From: Viridothelium virens
Lineage: Eukaryota; Ascomycota; Dothideomycetes; Trypetheliales; Trypetheliaceae
Direction of reading: 5' to 3'
Length of the DNA: 64,000 nt
Assembly (NCBI GenBank): GCA_010094025.1
Contig: ML991860.1
Location: 33,590 to 97,589, forward strand
In this document: positions 11,110-23,750 of the stretch, piece by piece
Layout: every line of letters begins with the position of its first letter
Position numbering within the stretch: the stretch's first letter is position 1
The notes under the pieces: model-generated
What the model saw: the letters and a program-made list of their open reading frames with translations, nothing else
Databases searched by the model: none
What the model was told of the DNA's origin: nothing
Made by a program: the position numbers and the translations under genes

Positions 11110-12430
11110 GCATGTAGAGTGCCAATTTCCTAGGTGGAAGGGATCTTTCTAAGACAAAAATGCTGCTGCAAAGAATTCGTTCAATGTTCTCTGTGATTGT
11201 TCTGAGACGAGTGACCGGAATACCTGCGCTAGCTCACCGCTGCTGTAGTGAGGCTTCCTGCAGTATCGTACCTACCTATCTCGGTCATGCAAGATCCTCG
11301 TGAAGGCAACAGCACAGGCAGAGCCATACATGACATTCGTAAGAAATCGGACAGTTCTGAGCCAGACCGCTGAACGCAGTCATGTAATTCCACCTATCTG
11401 CTTTGTTGCTCGTGGGCACACGCGTATGGTAGGGTGGAATCTCCATTCGAACTATGGTTGTTAATCGAGAAAAGCTGATTGGATAGATTTCAATCAATGA
11501 CGTCGTGTGTTGACACCTTCTGGCTTCACGGCACTCCGTAAGCAATGTTGGAACATCAGCTTCAAGATACTGTACTTAATCAATTTCATGGATCTTGCAG
11601 TGGATAGAGCTTTGCCTTGAGTAATTGCCGTCTGCAATGAATGACCCGATGAGGCTTCCAGGGATATGCAGTAACGTTTCCCACTCTTGGCTACTCATAG
11701 GCATTTGCCATCCTTCAACTACGTCTTGGATCATCAAGCCGAACCTCGGACCCTGCATCAACAAATCGGCTCAGTCTGCAGGACCGAAAAAACTGTGGAC
11801 TGCAAGGGTGAACATCAAAATTTTAGTTTATTCCTTCTTTCCGGCATGGAAGCTTCCAGTCCCGTTCATTGGATTCTTTGTTGTGCCTGTTAGAGCCAAG
11901 TGGGCCTGTTGCGTGGCAAAGGGTCTTGCATCATGCTCTGCTCTCCTACTGACAGGATGAGGATCAGCACTTGGAAACAGCAATCGAAACAGCTATCGCT
12001 TCCCTCCAGCAACCACTGCAGGGTGGCAGTATAGGCCCTCACAGGCGGTGAGCACACCATCTCATCGCCTGTTCGTCGTCTCGTCTGCCCAAGGCACCCA
12101 AGGCATCGGCTTTGAAACGCAGATAACGAGTAGCGAGACGCGGCTTCTCAAGATGGAGTGCCGGCGGCAACCGGAGAGACACCAGGGGGAACAGCGGGGC
12201 AGATCCGGGGCCAGCCATTGGATGCCGCAGCTTGCTTAACCAATCTTGCGGTCGAGACCTCCGCATGCAAGTCCATGACAACATCATGCCTAGCGCGTCC
12301 CCGCATGCATGATGAGGAGCAATATATACCCCTTCCGCCTCTCACAGCAGTCCGATTCATAATCGACATTTGGCTTCTTTTACTGCCACCTTTCTGAACA
12401 ATTCCTCTAATCTCCTCAATCTCCATCACA
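11110..12430. other. Intergenic region upstream of catalase
   Basis: About 1.3 kb without a recognisable gene; short open frames on both strands lack domain signal. The last 150 bases form the catalase promoter, with a TATA-like atatata at 12322-12328. Confidence 0.45.
12322..12329 (+). promoter_or_regulatory. TATA-like box of the catalase gene
   Basis: The sequence atatatac lies about 102-109 bp before the catalase ATG, at a plausible distance for a TATA element with a 60-80 base leader. Position and composition are the only evidence. Confidence 0.45.
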
Positions 12431-14209
12431 ATGACTTTTACGAGTAACGGCCCGAACGCTACCGCTCATGCGCCAGACGGCAAGAAGAACGGCGACCTCC
12501 ACCGAGATGTGAGTAGACAACAATGGGCCAAACGAATATAGTGCTAATGCTTCCTTAAGTACAACGACGACAGAAATGCTCAGTCTCAGGATGCTCTCTA
12601 CACCACCAGTAATGGTGTGCCTATGCCACATCCTTATGAGACCCAGCGGGTCGGCGAGAATGGCCCTCTGCTTCTCCAAGATTTCCACCTGATCGACCTC
12701 CTCTCACACTTCGACCGTGAACGTATCCCGGAGCGAGTTGTTCACGCGAAGGGTAGCGGTGCTCACGGATACTACGTCACCACCGATCCTCTTGATGATA
12801 TCTGCGCTGCCGACATTTTCCAAAAGGGCAAGAAGTGTCCAGTCACTGTCCGATTCTCTACTGTCGGTGGTGAATCTGGTTCTCACGACTGTGCCCGCGA
12901 CCCCCGTGGCTTCTCCGTCAAGTTCCGCACTGACGAGGGCAACTGGGACATGGTCGCAAATAACACTCCTGTCTTCTTCCTGAGGGATCCAGCCAAGTTT
13001 CCTCACTTCATCCACACCCAGAAGCGTGATCCCGCGACGCACTTGACTGGTGCTGATGACTCTACGATGTTCTGGGACTACCTGTCTCAAAATCCCGAGT
13101 CCATCCACCAGGTCATGGTCCTCATGGGTGACCGGGGTATTCCTGACGGCTGGCGCTTCATGCACGGCTACTCAGGCCACACGATGAAGCTCGTCAACAA
13201 GAATGGCGACTGGGTTTACACCCAGTTCCACATGAAGTCGAAGCAGGGCACCAAGTTCATTACCCAGGCTGACTCCGCCACCAAATCCCCTGACTACGCC
13301 CAGAAAGACTTGTACAACGCGATTGAGAAGGGCGATTACCCCTCCTGGGATCTTGCTGTACAGACCATGACGCCCAAGGAGGCTGAAGAGCTCTGGGAGA
13401 AGCAAAAGATCAACGTCTTTGACTTGACACACGTCTGGCCCCAGAAGCAATTCCCTCTGCGCAAGATTGGCGAGTTCACTCTCAATGAGAACGTCCAGAA
13501 CTACTTCGCCGAAGTCGAGCAAGTCACATTCAACCCATCACACATGATCCCGGGTATCGAGCCATCCGCCGACCCGGTCCTCCAAAGCCGTCTCTTCTCC
13601 TACCCTGACACCCACCGTCACCGTGTCGGCGTCAACTACCAGCAGCTCCCAGTCAACGCACCTCGTGTCCCGTACCGCATGGCCAACTTCCAGCGTGACG
13701 GTAACATGGCATTCTACAACCAGGGCTCACGACCAAACTACCTCTCCAGCATCGAGCCCATCCAATTCCGCCAGCGCAGCGTTGACCTCAACAAGACACA
13801 CGGACACTTCTCCGGTGAGGCCATTGCCTTCCTATCAGAAATCCGACCTGAGGACTTCAATGCTCCTCGCACGCTATGGGAGAAGGTCTTCGACGACGGT
13901 GCTCGCGAGCGATTCATCAACAATGTGTCTGGCCACATGAGCACATGTCGCGAGAAGGAGATCATCAAGCGCCAGATCGGTATCTTCCGCGAGGTCTCGG
14001 AGGATCTTGCCTCTCGTCTCGAGAAGGCCACAGGTGTCAAAGGATATCCAGGCATTGCTGACCTGAGATTCAACGGCACTCACAATGGCATGGCGAAGGA
14101 GAAGAGCAACAGGATTGCGAACGGCATGACCAACACAGTCAGTATTAGCACGACTGGTAATAACGGTGCTCCACGGGCGGGTACACACAAGGGTATCGCT
14201 GCCCATTAG
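12431..14209 (+). CDS. Haem catalase (small-subunit fungal type)
   Basis: Exon 12431-12508 is joined at phase 0 to 12560-14209 across a 51 bp intron (gtgagt...cttaag) to give 575 residues. The enzyme dismutates hydrogen peroxide. The distal His is at about residue 88 (RVVHAKGSGAHG), the catalytic Asn at about 161 (NNTPVFFLRDP), and the proximal haem Tyr at about 374 in the signature RLFSYPDTHRHRVG. Length fits the small-subunit class rather than the 700-residue secreted class, and there is no signal peptide, so it is probably cytosolic or peroxisomal. The C-terminus ends IAAH, not a canonical SKL. Codon use is strongly C-ending in the core, suggesting high expression. It lies 1 kb from the ABC exporter in tail-to-tail orientation. 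Confidence 0.96.
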
Positions 14210-14248
14210 ATAAGATGAATGATGATTGGAAGTGCGCCTAGATACCTT

Positions 14249-14300
14249 GGTTGCAAATAGCTTCATAGGTGGTTGCAAATAGCTTCATAGGTAGTTGCAA
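14249..14300. repeat. 22 bp tandem repeat, two full copies plus a partial third
   Basis: Copies at 14249-14270 and 14271-14292 are identical (ggttgcaaatagcttcatag followed by gt); a third copy is cut off after agttgcaa at 14300. It begins about 40 bases after the catalase stop and probably lies in its 3' UTR. Confidence 0.85.
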
Positions 14301-14694
14301 AAATTTGGATGTTGTCATGAAAGACAGTTAATCGTGCTGCAATTGTGTATTCCCATCGTGCCATTCTGTCACAGTAGCGGAGTGACACTTCCCCCAACAC
14401 TCGTGTACCAAGAAGTGTGAAGTTTGTATAAATTGACCTGCTCACCTAGTTTTGATTGAGTTTCTGCTCTGCGCATCAAGTTATAATGGCAGCTTCCCAA
14501 TACTTATGCTCAGTAGTCGGAGTGGATGTACGAAATAGGCGATCACTGCAACATGAAGGTCGCTCCGTTGTCGACCATGACACTCAGAACCATTATAGCG
14601 CCGAGAAACATTAGTTGGTGCGATGCTGCAGCTGGTAGGAAATGATGGATGATAGATAAAAAGGTAGATGTCTGCCAGATGTGCTCAAGGTAGA

Positions 14695-14750
14695 AGGTAC
14701 CGTACCTAGCGTGCGTAGGTACCTGGGCAGGTACCTCCCTACCTAGGGCA
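14695..14750. repeat. Cluster of ggtacc/cctagg palindromic elements
   Basis: Within about 55 bases there are overlapping variants of aaggtaccgtacct, taggtacctg, caggtacctc and ctacctaggg. Related taggtaggtacctta occurs near 8610 and tacctacctatc near 11270. The meaning is unknown; such elements are often dispersed in filamentous ascomycete intergenic DNA. Confidence 0.6.
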
Positions 14751-15253
14751 GATAAGGTAGATAACCCGACCCTAAAATCACGTGTCTTATCTATCTCGTG
14801 CGCCCCCACGCCCCGCTAATGTGAAGTTCCATGTCACCACGTTATCCACCGTTATCCACACCCAGACTTTCTTTTTGTTCACTTTGTTTTTGCTCGCAAC
14901 CCTAAACGGCCGTTAGCGAAATCTGGCGATATCCGAACCGGTTATGCTTAATTCGAGACCTGGTGTTCGGAAAGCCCAGTTTCGGGTGGCTTACCCGGCT
15001 CCGGATCCATCCCCAGCCACTTTCTGGGGCACCCTGTAGTACCCTGTACCACGTCTACCTACGGACTCCATCGATTAATTGTTCTAATCCCATGCCAGCA
15101 TCATATCCATCTGGAGCCTTAAGGACATGCAAATATATGATACTTGTCAAGTTGACCTTCAAGAAAAACTCCAAAGTCTGTTACATTGCTTTACTGACTT
15201 TTGCCCTAGTCTATACTCCGCATAAATTAAATACAATAATTCTCATACAAGTT

Positions 15254-18200
15254 TTAATCCCTACCTGAGTTACCGTACAGTTTCTTAAAGTGAGAGTCAC
15301 GCTCGAGTAGAACGTGTGGACGATCATATTCCACAAGTCGACCCTTGTCTAGGACAGCGACGCGGTCAAAGTCCATGATCGTGTCGAGCCGATGCGCAAC
15401 AGCGATGATGGTATGTCGCGCGAACTTCTGTCGAATGACACGCTGCATCAGAGCATCGGTCTGAGCATCAACGCTGTTGGGTGCCATCAGTCAATGATTC
15501 TTGCTGTCAATCTGAAAGACAAACGCAGATGCGGGAGGGGTGCGAAGGGAGACAATGAAATAGAGCTTACCTGCTTGTCGCTTCATCCAAAGCAAGAATT
15601 GTACTTGGCCGAAGCAGTGCTCTAGCCAAGCAAAACAGCTGTCGTTGCCCATGTGAAAGGAACAGTTCATCGATAGGTGTGTCCAGCCCACCCTTTTCCA
15701 GTACGAGATCCCATAATTGAACACTCTTGAGAGCCTCAATGATATCTTTGTTGGATGCAAGATTCTTGGAATCTGCGTTGAAGCGCACTGTACCATTCAT
15801 CAGATATGTATCTTGTGGTACACCGATAAGCCTTGATCGGATCTCTTGTCGAGGGATGGTAGAAATGTCGAGCCCATCAATTGTGATGGTACCACTGCTG
15901 AGCTCGATCATCCGGAAGATGCAGGCCACCAGAGAACTCTTCCCACTGTGTGAGAGGTGTCAGCTAAAGTTCGGGACACAAGCTGCGGCACAACAGCGAG
16001 CTTACCTTCCCGTCCTTCCGCAGATTCCTATCTTCTGGCCGGCCTCTATCGATAAAGAGACATCCTTCAGTACCAGCTCTGATGGTCTAAGTGCGCGGGA
16101 GAGTTAGAAGCTTACAGTACAGCAACGTTGATTGACTTACCTGTAGGCCGCGGACACACCTTGCAACTCAAGAGCGCCTCTGGATGGCCATGTGGGTGGC
16201 GGGTCTTCCTTCTCTGAGGGTAAGTGCTCTGGCTCGGTATCGCGAGTAAATGCTTTGATCCTAGCGAGAGCGCCGATGTGTGTTTCCAATGTTGTCCAAA
16301 AGGTAAGCAGCAGCTTCAGGTATTGACTGAACAGGATGACGTTCACGAGCGCCACGCCAACAAATCCAGCATTAAGCTTCCCTCGGAGCTCAACGACAAG
16401 TACGATCAGCATTACTGCAATGCCCGCGACGATGAGATCGAGAACAAGAGTCAGGCAACGCTGTATGGCATAGAGAAGGTAGAATGGCCGCTGCGATCGG
16501 TCTAGCAAGTCACGGCTCTGCTTTTCCAGCATGTTTTGCCATCCGAATGCACGCACTGTTGCAAGTCCGCTGAGGCATTCGACGAATTGCGAGTACAACG
16601 GCGACTTTGCCTCAAGATCCAAGAATCGCATTTGGCGCGAGGTGCGCAGGTAGACTTTTTGAACAAAATAAATGACGAAAATGCAAACGGGGAAAGAAAT
16701 CGCGGCATATACCGAAGCCACAGCAATCAGGATCATTTGTGCGAAGCAAATAATGAAGGCTGCGGATGAAAAGTCAGCGAGGCAACGAGCATTTCGCCGA
16801 GGTAAGGATTGCGGAGGTTGTGGAAAGGACGTACTTGCTGCGCAATTTAGTGCAGACAGTGGCAAGTCCATGTCAATGAGCTGCAGATCCTGACTGAATC
16901 GATTGATCGTAACACCAGTGTCTGTTGTCGCAAAAAAGGACATTGGTGCGCTATTGTTTCCAGGAATTAGCCTTCCTAGTGATGTATGCTTCATAGCGTG
17001 GTACAAACCTCAGAGTCGTTTTAAGTAGCATCCAATGAAAATTCTCGGCGGACCGAGGCACCATAGTGATGATCAATTGCCTATCATGCGACTTAGCATT
17101 CGAACAATGATTAGATTATTGTTGGAGGGACTGTTGGTACTGACCAGCAACTTAGTACGAGGCAGATCAAGGCTATCGCCCCCAGAAAGCCATATATCCC
17201 TAGCCAGTAACCCAGTCTCTGATTCGGTGCAAGTAGATTGGCTTCAGCCCACCATTTTACCCAGATGTCTTCAGAGATCGTCATTAGCGATTGACGTATT
17301 CTCGTTGTTGCTTCTTTTGAAGGACATGGAAGGGAACTCACTTGGAAACGAGATGCCGAACACGTAACAAGAGATACACACGAGAAAAATAATCGTAGGA
17401 ATCCATCCAATTGCCTGAACATAGTAGAGATACACAGCCGAATCCCCTGTGCGTCTAGTGTTATCCGCTTCAAGCTCGGGAGATTCTACCTTCAATTCAA
17501 GCAGAGCAGAAGCGGACGTAGTAGACTTTTCCTGAACTTCTGATTCCTCGTGCTTCGGACTGGCGTTCGAATCGGCAGAAGAGAACGAAGAAGCCGAGGC
17601 ATATCCTCCATTCGCCTGCAGCTCATCGAAGCTTCCTTGTTCAGCAATCTTGCCGTCGCTGTTGAGAACAATAATATGATCGGCATTCGGAAGTCGTCTT
17701 GCTAATGCAAGTGTCAGCAGTGGCGAGAAATATCATTGCGTCTCAAGGACAGGAGCTGCATAGTGGCTGAGTATTCTTGGGAATGAGCGCACTTACTGGA
17801 AGAAGAAACCATGACAATGGTTGCGTGAAGCCGTCGCAGTAAGCCATACTGATCAAGAAGATTTTGGAATACTCTCTTTTCTGTTCCAGCATCGAGACCA
17901 CTGAGGATATCATCCAAAATAATAATTTCTTTCCGAGAATATACAGCCCGAGCTAAGGCCTTTGATGAAAAGTTAGAAGCTTGTTACGAGACGATCAGCC
18001 GCGAAAGCTTACCAAGCGTTGACTCTGACCACCACTCAGTGCAATTCCTTTACTTCCAACAATGGTCTGATCACCACGAGGCAATTGTCGCAAATCGTCT
18101 TCAAAAGCGCAGGCTCTAATTACCGTCGTGTACCATTCCTCGTCAAAATCAGAGAAAGCGGTGATGGTCTGCCGAATTGTGGTACTAGTGTGCCATGCGG

Positions 18201-20669
18201 TCTGGTCACAAAAAGCAACGCTTAGGGACGAAATCTGGACAACCCCCTGCACCGAAGGAACTTCGCCCAATATAGCTTTCAGAAGCGTCGATTTTCCACA
18301 CCCTACAGGACCAACTAGAACAGTGAGTTTCTCTTTTGGCACTGTGATGTTGATAGATGTTAATTGCGGGTCCTTCTCCTTATCCCAGCCGAAATTTCCC
18401 TCGCGAATTGCGATGGCTGTGTCGTTAGGAAGAGGATTGTACTCTTTGTGTAAGGATACGGCTTTCGGCTTCACCTTCTCCGATGTAGTATCGCTTTCTC
18501 CCGAAGTTGCACCAAGATCGGAGCTCTGATAATCGTTATCGAAGTGTAGCTCTGATGGCTTCTCTCGTTTATCTTCTCTCACATCGGCTTGCAAAAACTT
18601 CTGTATCCTTTCGAAACAGCCTACGGAACCCGCGAACGTGGAAAGTGACATGATGAGAGTCGAAAGAGGATCAGTGAGCAGAGCAAAAAGTGAGAGGGAT
18701 GTGAAAACTCTGGCTGTATCTAAAGTGGTATTACCGTCTTTGTTTCTGGCCATGACCGAGAAGACAGCAAAAGTAAGCACTGGAGCAACCACTGGGCCAA
18801 AATAAGCTACAAGAGGTGTTAGAAATAGCTTTCTCAATCGGATTAAATCACAAAGTGAGTGCCTACCAAAACCCAAGTTCCAAATCAACAGCTTCCTGAA
18901 TCTTTTGGAGATGCGAATTTCCTCAAGCCTCAAATTGTGTAATTCTGTGCTTAGAGTCTCTGTCAGACCGCACATCTTCACACTTTTCATTGACCCGAGC
19001 ATAGCAGTCGTAGCATTAATACGTCTCTCAATCGCTTCAAGCCACATGGCTTGGCGAGACATGACAAGACTTGTCGCAACCAGCGATCCGACAAGTGAAG
19101 CTGCACGTTGTTACCATCAACTCCAACGTGCAAAAATATGAAGGCAAGGAAAAGCATACCTATGGCTACTGCAAGTGGTATGACACATGCAACACCAAGT
19201 TGTCGTTCTAAGAGATAAATGGCTAGTGCTACTTCTATAATATTGGCCCAGATCTCATGCATTGTCTGCCAGCCCGTCGTGATACGCTCAATATCAGCAC
19301 TCATAAGCGTTAGCGATGCCGCAGGATCTGCAGCCGTCATGCTGAGATGGGTCATTTTGCTGTAAATCATGGAGATGAGGCCTCCTCTTGCCATGGTGAT
19401 TGCCCGGTACGTCATGTGTTGATATTGTCCTGTGGATACCTTTTCCCAGGGACTATTAGTAGATATAAGTGTGAGTGATGGAAGAGATACTGACCGCGAT
19501 TCCAACATATACAAGAATGAATGCACCGATGAGTCCATATCCATTATTGGTCGATTGTGCGTCTACTGGGGCTACCGACAAGTTCACAGCAGTATCAATC
19601 AAGAAAGGTTGACAATACATGAAACCAGTGAGACATAAGCGAGGGAGGACCGCCGAAAGCAGTGTCCACTTAATGCTTTTGAAGGTGACTGAGAGCAATG
19701 ATTGAGAGGCCTTATCACCTAAAGCTGTAATATTGCCATCAGTGTGGGCTGGGTTATGAAGGGATTTGACTATAGCGAAAGTGAATCAAACCTTTTTCCC
19801 AAGCTGATTGGAGCAGATAGTGGAGATAATCTGAGCTGAGGTGCTTGTCAAGGTGGAACAAATCGTCGATACCAAGCGTAATGGAAAACCCTTTGCGGAA
19901 CAGAGGCCATTGCCACGAGAAGAATAACTTGCTGAAAATACTACTCGTTGCTTCCGAGGGATAGGACTTGTACGGAGCCTTTAGGGTTGACCGTTTCTCT
20001 ATCGCTTCCAGTATTAAAAGCACACATTTGACGCAGGTGCTGGTCGTCAAGACAGCAGCAATCGCGCGGTCATCATGACTGAGCCACGAAGTCCTAACAC
20101 GTGCGATATCAAAGAGAAGAGACAAGAAAAGATAGGCATCGAGGATAAGAGACGGCCGAATAGAGCGTGTATGCTCGACGTACGATAGCGACCATTGAAC
20201 TAAAGCCCCTATGAAACCGACCACGGCAGCAGCAGTAGATGCATTAGTCCTGACAATCGGAGTCTTTGTCACGAGGACGAGGAGAGCCAGCTGCAGACCC
20301 GCAAAGATTGCAAATGAAACCTTTTACACGTAAGCAGATGACATCAGAGGAACCATTCTTTAAAGTAGCGTGAACTGTTTTCGAGACAAAATGCAACTCG
20401 CTTCTGGGTGGGGAACGTACCAGCTTCAAATAAAGCAGTGGGCCTGGCAGGACTTTGACCTGCTTCTTTGCCAGGTACGCAAGCCGGAAAGGGGCGATGA
20501 GCAAAAGCAAACCAAGCGGCAGGATGAAGAGGATGGTCTCCTCGAACAGCAGAGTGAAGTCGAATCCCCCTCTGCAGTCCCCAACCACAGGGCCGAAGGT
20601 GTTGTCATTCCTCATGCACTGGGAGAGCGACAAGGGCGTCGGCTCTGGCTGGGAGGGCAGCGAGGCCAT
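15254..20669 (-). CDS. ABCC (MRP-type) full-size ABC exporter
   Basis: Fifteen minus-strand exons (20669-20421, 20320-19792, 19718-19495, 19439-19160, 19100-18867, 18806-18013, 17959-17797, 17701-17342, 17268-17145, 17080-17009, 16950-16835, 16759-16141, 16086-16006, 15945-15571, 15473-15254) give 1,479 residues with phase intact at all 14 junctions. Order: N-terminal TMD0 (about residues 30-230), TMD1, NBD1 (Walker A GPVGCGKST about 673, signature LSGGQ, Walker B ILDDILSGLD), TMD2, NBD2 (Walker A GRTGSGKSS about 1282, signature LSHGQRQ, Walker B ILALDEATS). Asp in place of the catalytic Glu in NBD1 is usual for the ABCC class. The tail-in position 3.1 kb upstream of, and divergent from, the NRPS makes it the likely peptide exporter or self-protection pump (inference). 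NBD2 LSHGQ departs slightly from LSVGQ. Confidence 0.95.
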
Positions 20670-23600
20670 GACGAACCGGAGCCTCCGTATGTCGAGGGAA
20701 AAGCTTCTTGCTTCTCGGGCCTGATGCAGAGCTACTCTGATGAGGGTCGAAGGTCAGGACTCGAAGGGGTATATTGTGCTCTGATCCATAACCTCTGCTT
20801 CCAACACTGACTTGCAGACTGATCGACAACGGAAAAATTCCAAAGCTGTCAGTTCATGCAGCAGAGTCCCATGGGACGGTGACATACGTAATGCTAAGGC
20901 TGCTTTCGGCAATCAACCTTCAGAACAGTGTGGCTCAGGGCGAAGAAAGTGGCTTGCATTCAGCTTGCTATCTGCCTCTCCATATTTCTATACCGTCACG
21001 GCACGGTGGATCGATAGACAGATGCTAGAGTGCGGATCCCTCGCTATACTAGCAGATCCTCGCCATGTATTTTTATCTGCCAATGGGCCTGTTGAATTTT
21101 AACCGGCATATGTAGGGAGGGTAAATTTCTAGGAGAGCTGCCTTCCATGCGAGGATTTTTAATGACCTGATTATTTGCGACGCTAGCGGCATGCCGCGCG
21201 CTGGTGGTGTAGTCTGCTCCTTGGGACCTGTTGGACAGGCGGGGCCGACGGGTCGCCTTTTGGTGGCTTTTGGCCTTACCAGTTTGGTCATTTAACTTTG
21301 GCCGCGTGGTCCTCAGGGCGGTAGAATACGTAGGTGTCACAGTTTAGCTGCACGCGAACCGACTGACTACTTCTAACCGAAGTAGGATCTTTCCCAATCG
21401 GCTTGACCGGAGGAGGTAAGAGCAACGGGAGGGTGGCCAGCTGAACCTTGAAGGTGCTAAAGTAAAGATCACCATTATGCGCGGCCCCCAGCAGTCGATC
21501 AAGGACTTGCAGGACTTGCAGGGCAAAGCGAATGCCGAGATATCCCGCGACGCCAATCGCTGTCGGTGCCGGCCGAAGGAGCTATCCCAGCATTTTCCAG
21601 TGGACGAATGAAGCTTAGTACGACGGCAGACAGAGTAATAGGCCAAGCGAGCTATCCGAATTGGTAAGCGAGCAAGCCCCTGGAAAACGTCACTGACGCA
21701 TCGGTACCCCTGGCCGGTAGTCCCCTGTCTCAGATCTGGGGAACTACAGCACCCTGGCAGTCTGAAGTGCCTAGGCTGGTCCATCGCAGCACCGCAGCAC
21801 CACAGGCTCGCGTTCGCGTCAGCACACAGCACCCCATGAAACAAAAAGTGGAGCATATTGAGAAACGCAAACAGTCCAGACAGCAGGCACAGAGGAGCCC
21901 GGCAAAGAAAATTCCCCAAAGTTTGGGACCTACGATATTCTTCCAGGGTTTTTGTGGAGAGCAACCAAGAGGGCAGGCACGGTAGGGTAGCAGCTCCACC
22001 CGCCCGGTCGGCCAGGCGGCGCATTCCGTTAGCGGTTCATTCCGCTAGCGGCTCACCTTGCCCTAAGACCGCTAACATCTCGATCAAATAATTCCAGCAC
22101 AAATTTTAGGCAATATCCTTAACCGGCTCGACGCTCGAGCTTCTACTCTACCGAAGGATTTGTGGCACTCAGCTGGTGGCAAGAGGGCGGCTCCCAGATG
22201 CAGCCTTGGACGCCCACGTGCCGCCTCACCGCTCGGAGCTCGAAGCGATCATTACGACGTAGCAATTCCAAGGCTCAAAAACAAGATTTTTGATCAGGTC
22301 ATGTATACTTGAAGGTTGGGTGGATGCTTGGGTCAGCATGCAGAAGGCCTGAGGCACAGTGAGTTGTCCGACGAATTCCGGGTTCTGTACGGAGTCTTCC
22401 TCCCTGACTGTGATTTGTTACGTGCTTTGGGTGGCTAGGTGGGCTACTTTTGTACGGATGTACCTGTGGGTTCAGGTGGTGGGGCCCTTAGTCCAGGTGA
22501 TGGGCGCCTTATGGATTCCCCTGCCAATTTCCTTGGCAACTTATCCGCGGCGTAGGGACGTCCCAACGAAGCGTTAGCCTCTGCTAGTGCTATTCGCGCA
22601 TTACTCTGGAAACAGACGACAGAGATCTTGAGCCATTCGATTGCCACGCGGACGCGCCGAAATCTTTTGTGATGACGTATCTGACGATTGGTGGCCCTGG
22701 AACCGCGGCAGAATTGTCGCTTAAGTTGGGAGTTGGCACTTAGTCTTTCCTTCCACAATTTTCCAATAACCGAGTCAGCTCAAAGCTAGCTGCTCTGACA
22801 ATTGTGCTCGACAAGTAAGGCGGAGGTTCGAGTATGCATACCTCAGACGGCATGGAGGAAGATCGTCTGCCGAGTCATGACTACTGGAATCAATGGTAAT
22901 CCAATCACTGGCTGTGGGGAAAAATGCAGCGGGTGGATGCCTTGAGCCAGTGGAGGCACGGTACCGAGAAAAAAGATGATCATCTGGAGCGCCTTGTGTC
23001 TTGTCAACCCCATCAGTTCACAAGACCCGCCAGTACTTTTCTCAAATTTCCTCTCTTTAACTTTCTTCTAGAACAATGATGCCACTGAGGTGGAGAAAGA
23101 AGACTGCTGACCGGAAAATAGAATGGGTGCACCTGCAAGCACTAGGTCTCCCTGGTCTGTGCCCTACTTGAGATCCATAATTTTGGACTCGTGCAAAAAT
23201 ACAATGCACTAGATCGAGACCGCGAGCCGTCAAACCGCGTCTTAGTTGAATGACGTGCTCCGCATGATTAATTGTCCAGGGTAGCGCTAGTCATGGGATT
23301 TGGGAGGTTACATAGGAGGTTGCATTCTTTCTCAGCATGGCGTCGCCTCGCGTTGGTTGGTAGAAGAAAGGAAGGAGCAAAAAGTTTACCATTATTGACA
23401 GGTTACAGTGGACCTGCAGTAAATCTTGCAAGGGGCAATTTTAGCTGGCGCTGGAAGCCGCCGATCGATTGCCTCTTGAGAGTAATGGGAATCTCCTAAA
23501 CCTGGGTTTTAGCTCGTATCAGTCAATATTTGGGCTGAACCTTGCAGCTTTCGCATGTTCAAGCTTCAGCAGCCAGGAGTCGCCGCTTACGTAGGCTTGG

Positions 23601-23750
23601 AAAAAAGCCTCGGTGGATAGAGCTCGCCTTTGAACAATTTAATTCATTCTTGAATATTTCCATCAACGACTTCGATAACCCTCGGCCGCGTTTTGCACCA
23701 TCCAATTCAGAAGGAAAAATAAAGGGCACATTAAAGAAATTAATACGAAG
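20670..23750. promoter_or_regulatory. Long divergent region between the ABC exporter and the NRPS
   Basis: Three kilobases with no supported gene. Both start codons face outward, so promoters of both cluster genes lie here. The middle (about 21340-22270) is richer in G and C than its flanks, carries open frames on both strands without recognisable domains, and contains a 16 bp tandem repeat. The last kilobase before the NRPS ATG is more AT-rich and reads as leader and promoter. I could not identify a transposon or a regulator gene. Confidence 0.45.
22022..22077. repeat. 16 bp direct repeat with a nearby inverted copy
   Basis: Copies at 22022-22037 (cattccgttagcggtt) and 22038-22053 (cattccgctagcggct) differ at two positions. 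An inverted relative, gaccgctaac, follows at 22068-22077. A cgttagcg core also occurs near 14912. It may be a relic of a mobile element end or a factor-binding array. Confidence 0.6.

Larger units (their letters stand above)
14210..15253. other. Tail-to-tail spacer between catalase and the ABC transporter
   Basis: No gene is supported. It holds a 22 bp tandem duplication directly after catalase (14249-14292), a dense group of ggtacc palindromes (about 14695-14750), GATA-type motifs at 14749-14763 and 14785-14792, and a doubled gttatccac (about 14840-14860). The plus-strand open frame 14963-15268 has no recognisable content. Confidence 0.45.

Noticed and set aside
13623-14278. Long open frames antisense to or overlapping catalase
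   Set aside because: They arise from the C-ending codon bias of the catalase gene and have no family resemblance.
21344-22024. 226-codon minus-strand frame between exporter and NRPS
   Set aside because: Composition (many Cys, Arg, Ser, Leu with no pattern) is typical of chance frames in GC-rich DNA; no domain, no good start context. Kept only as part of an unexplained block.
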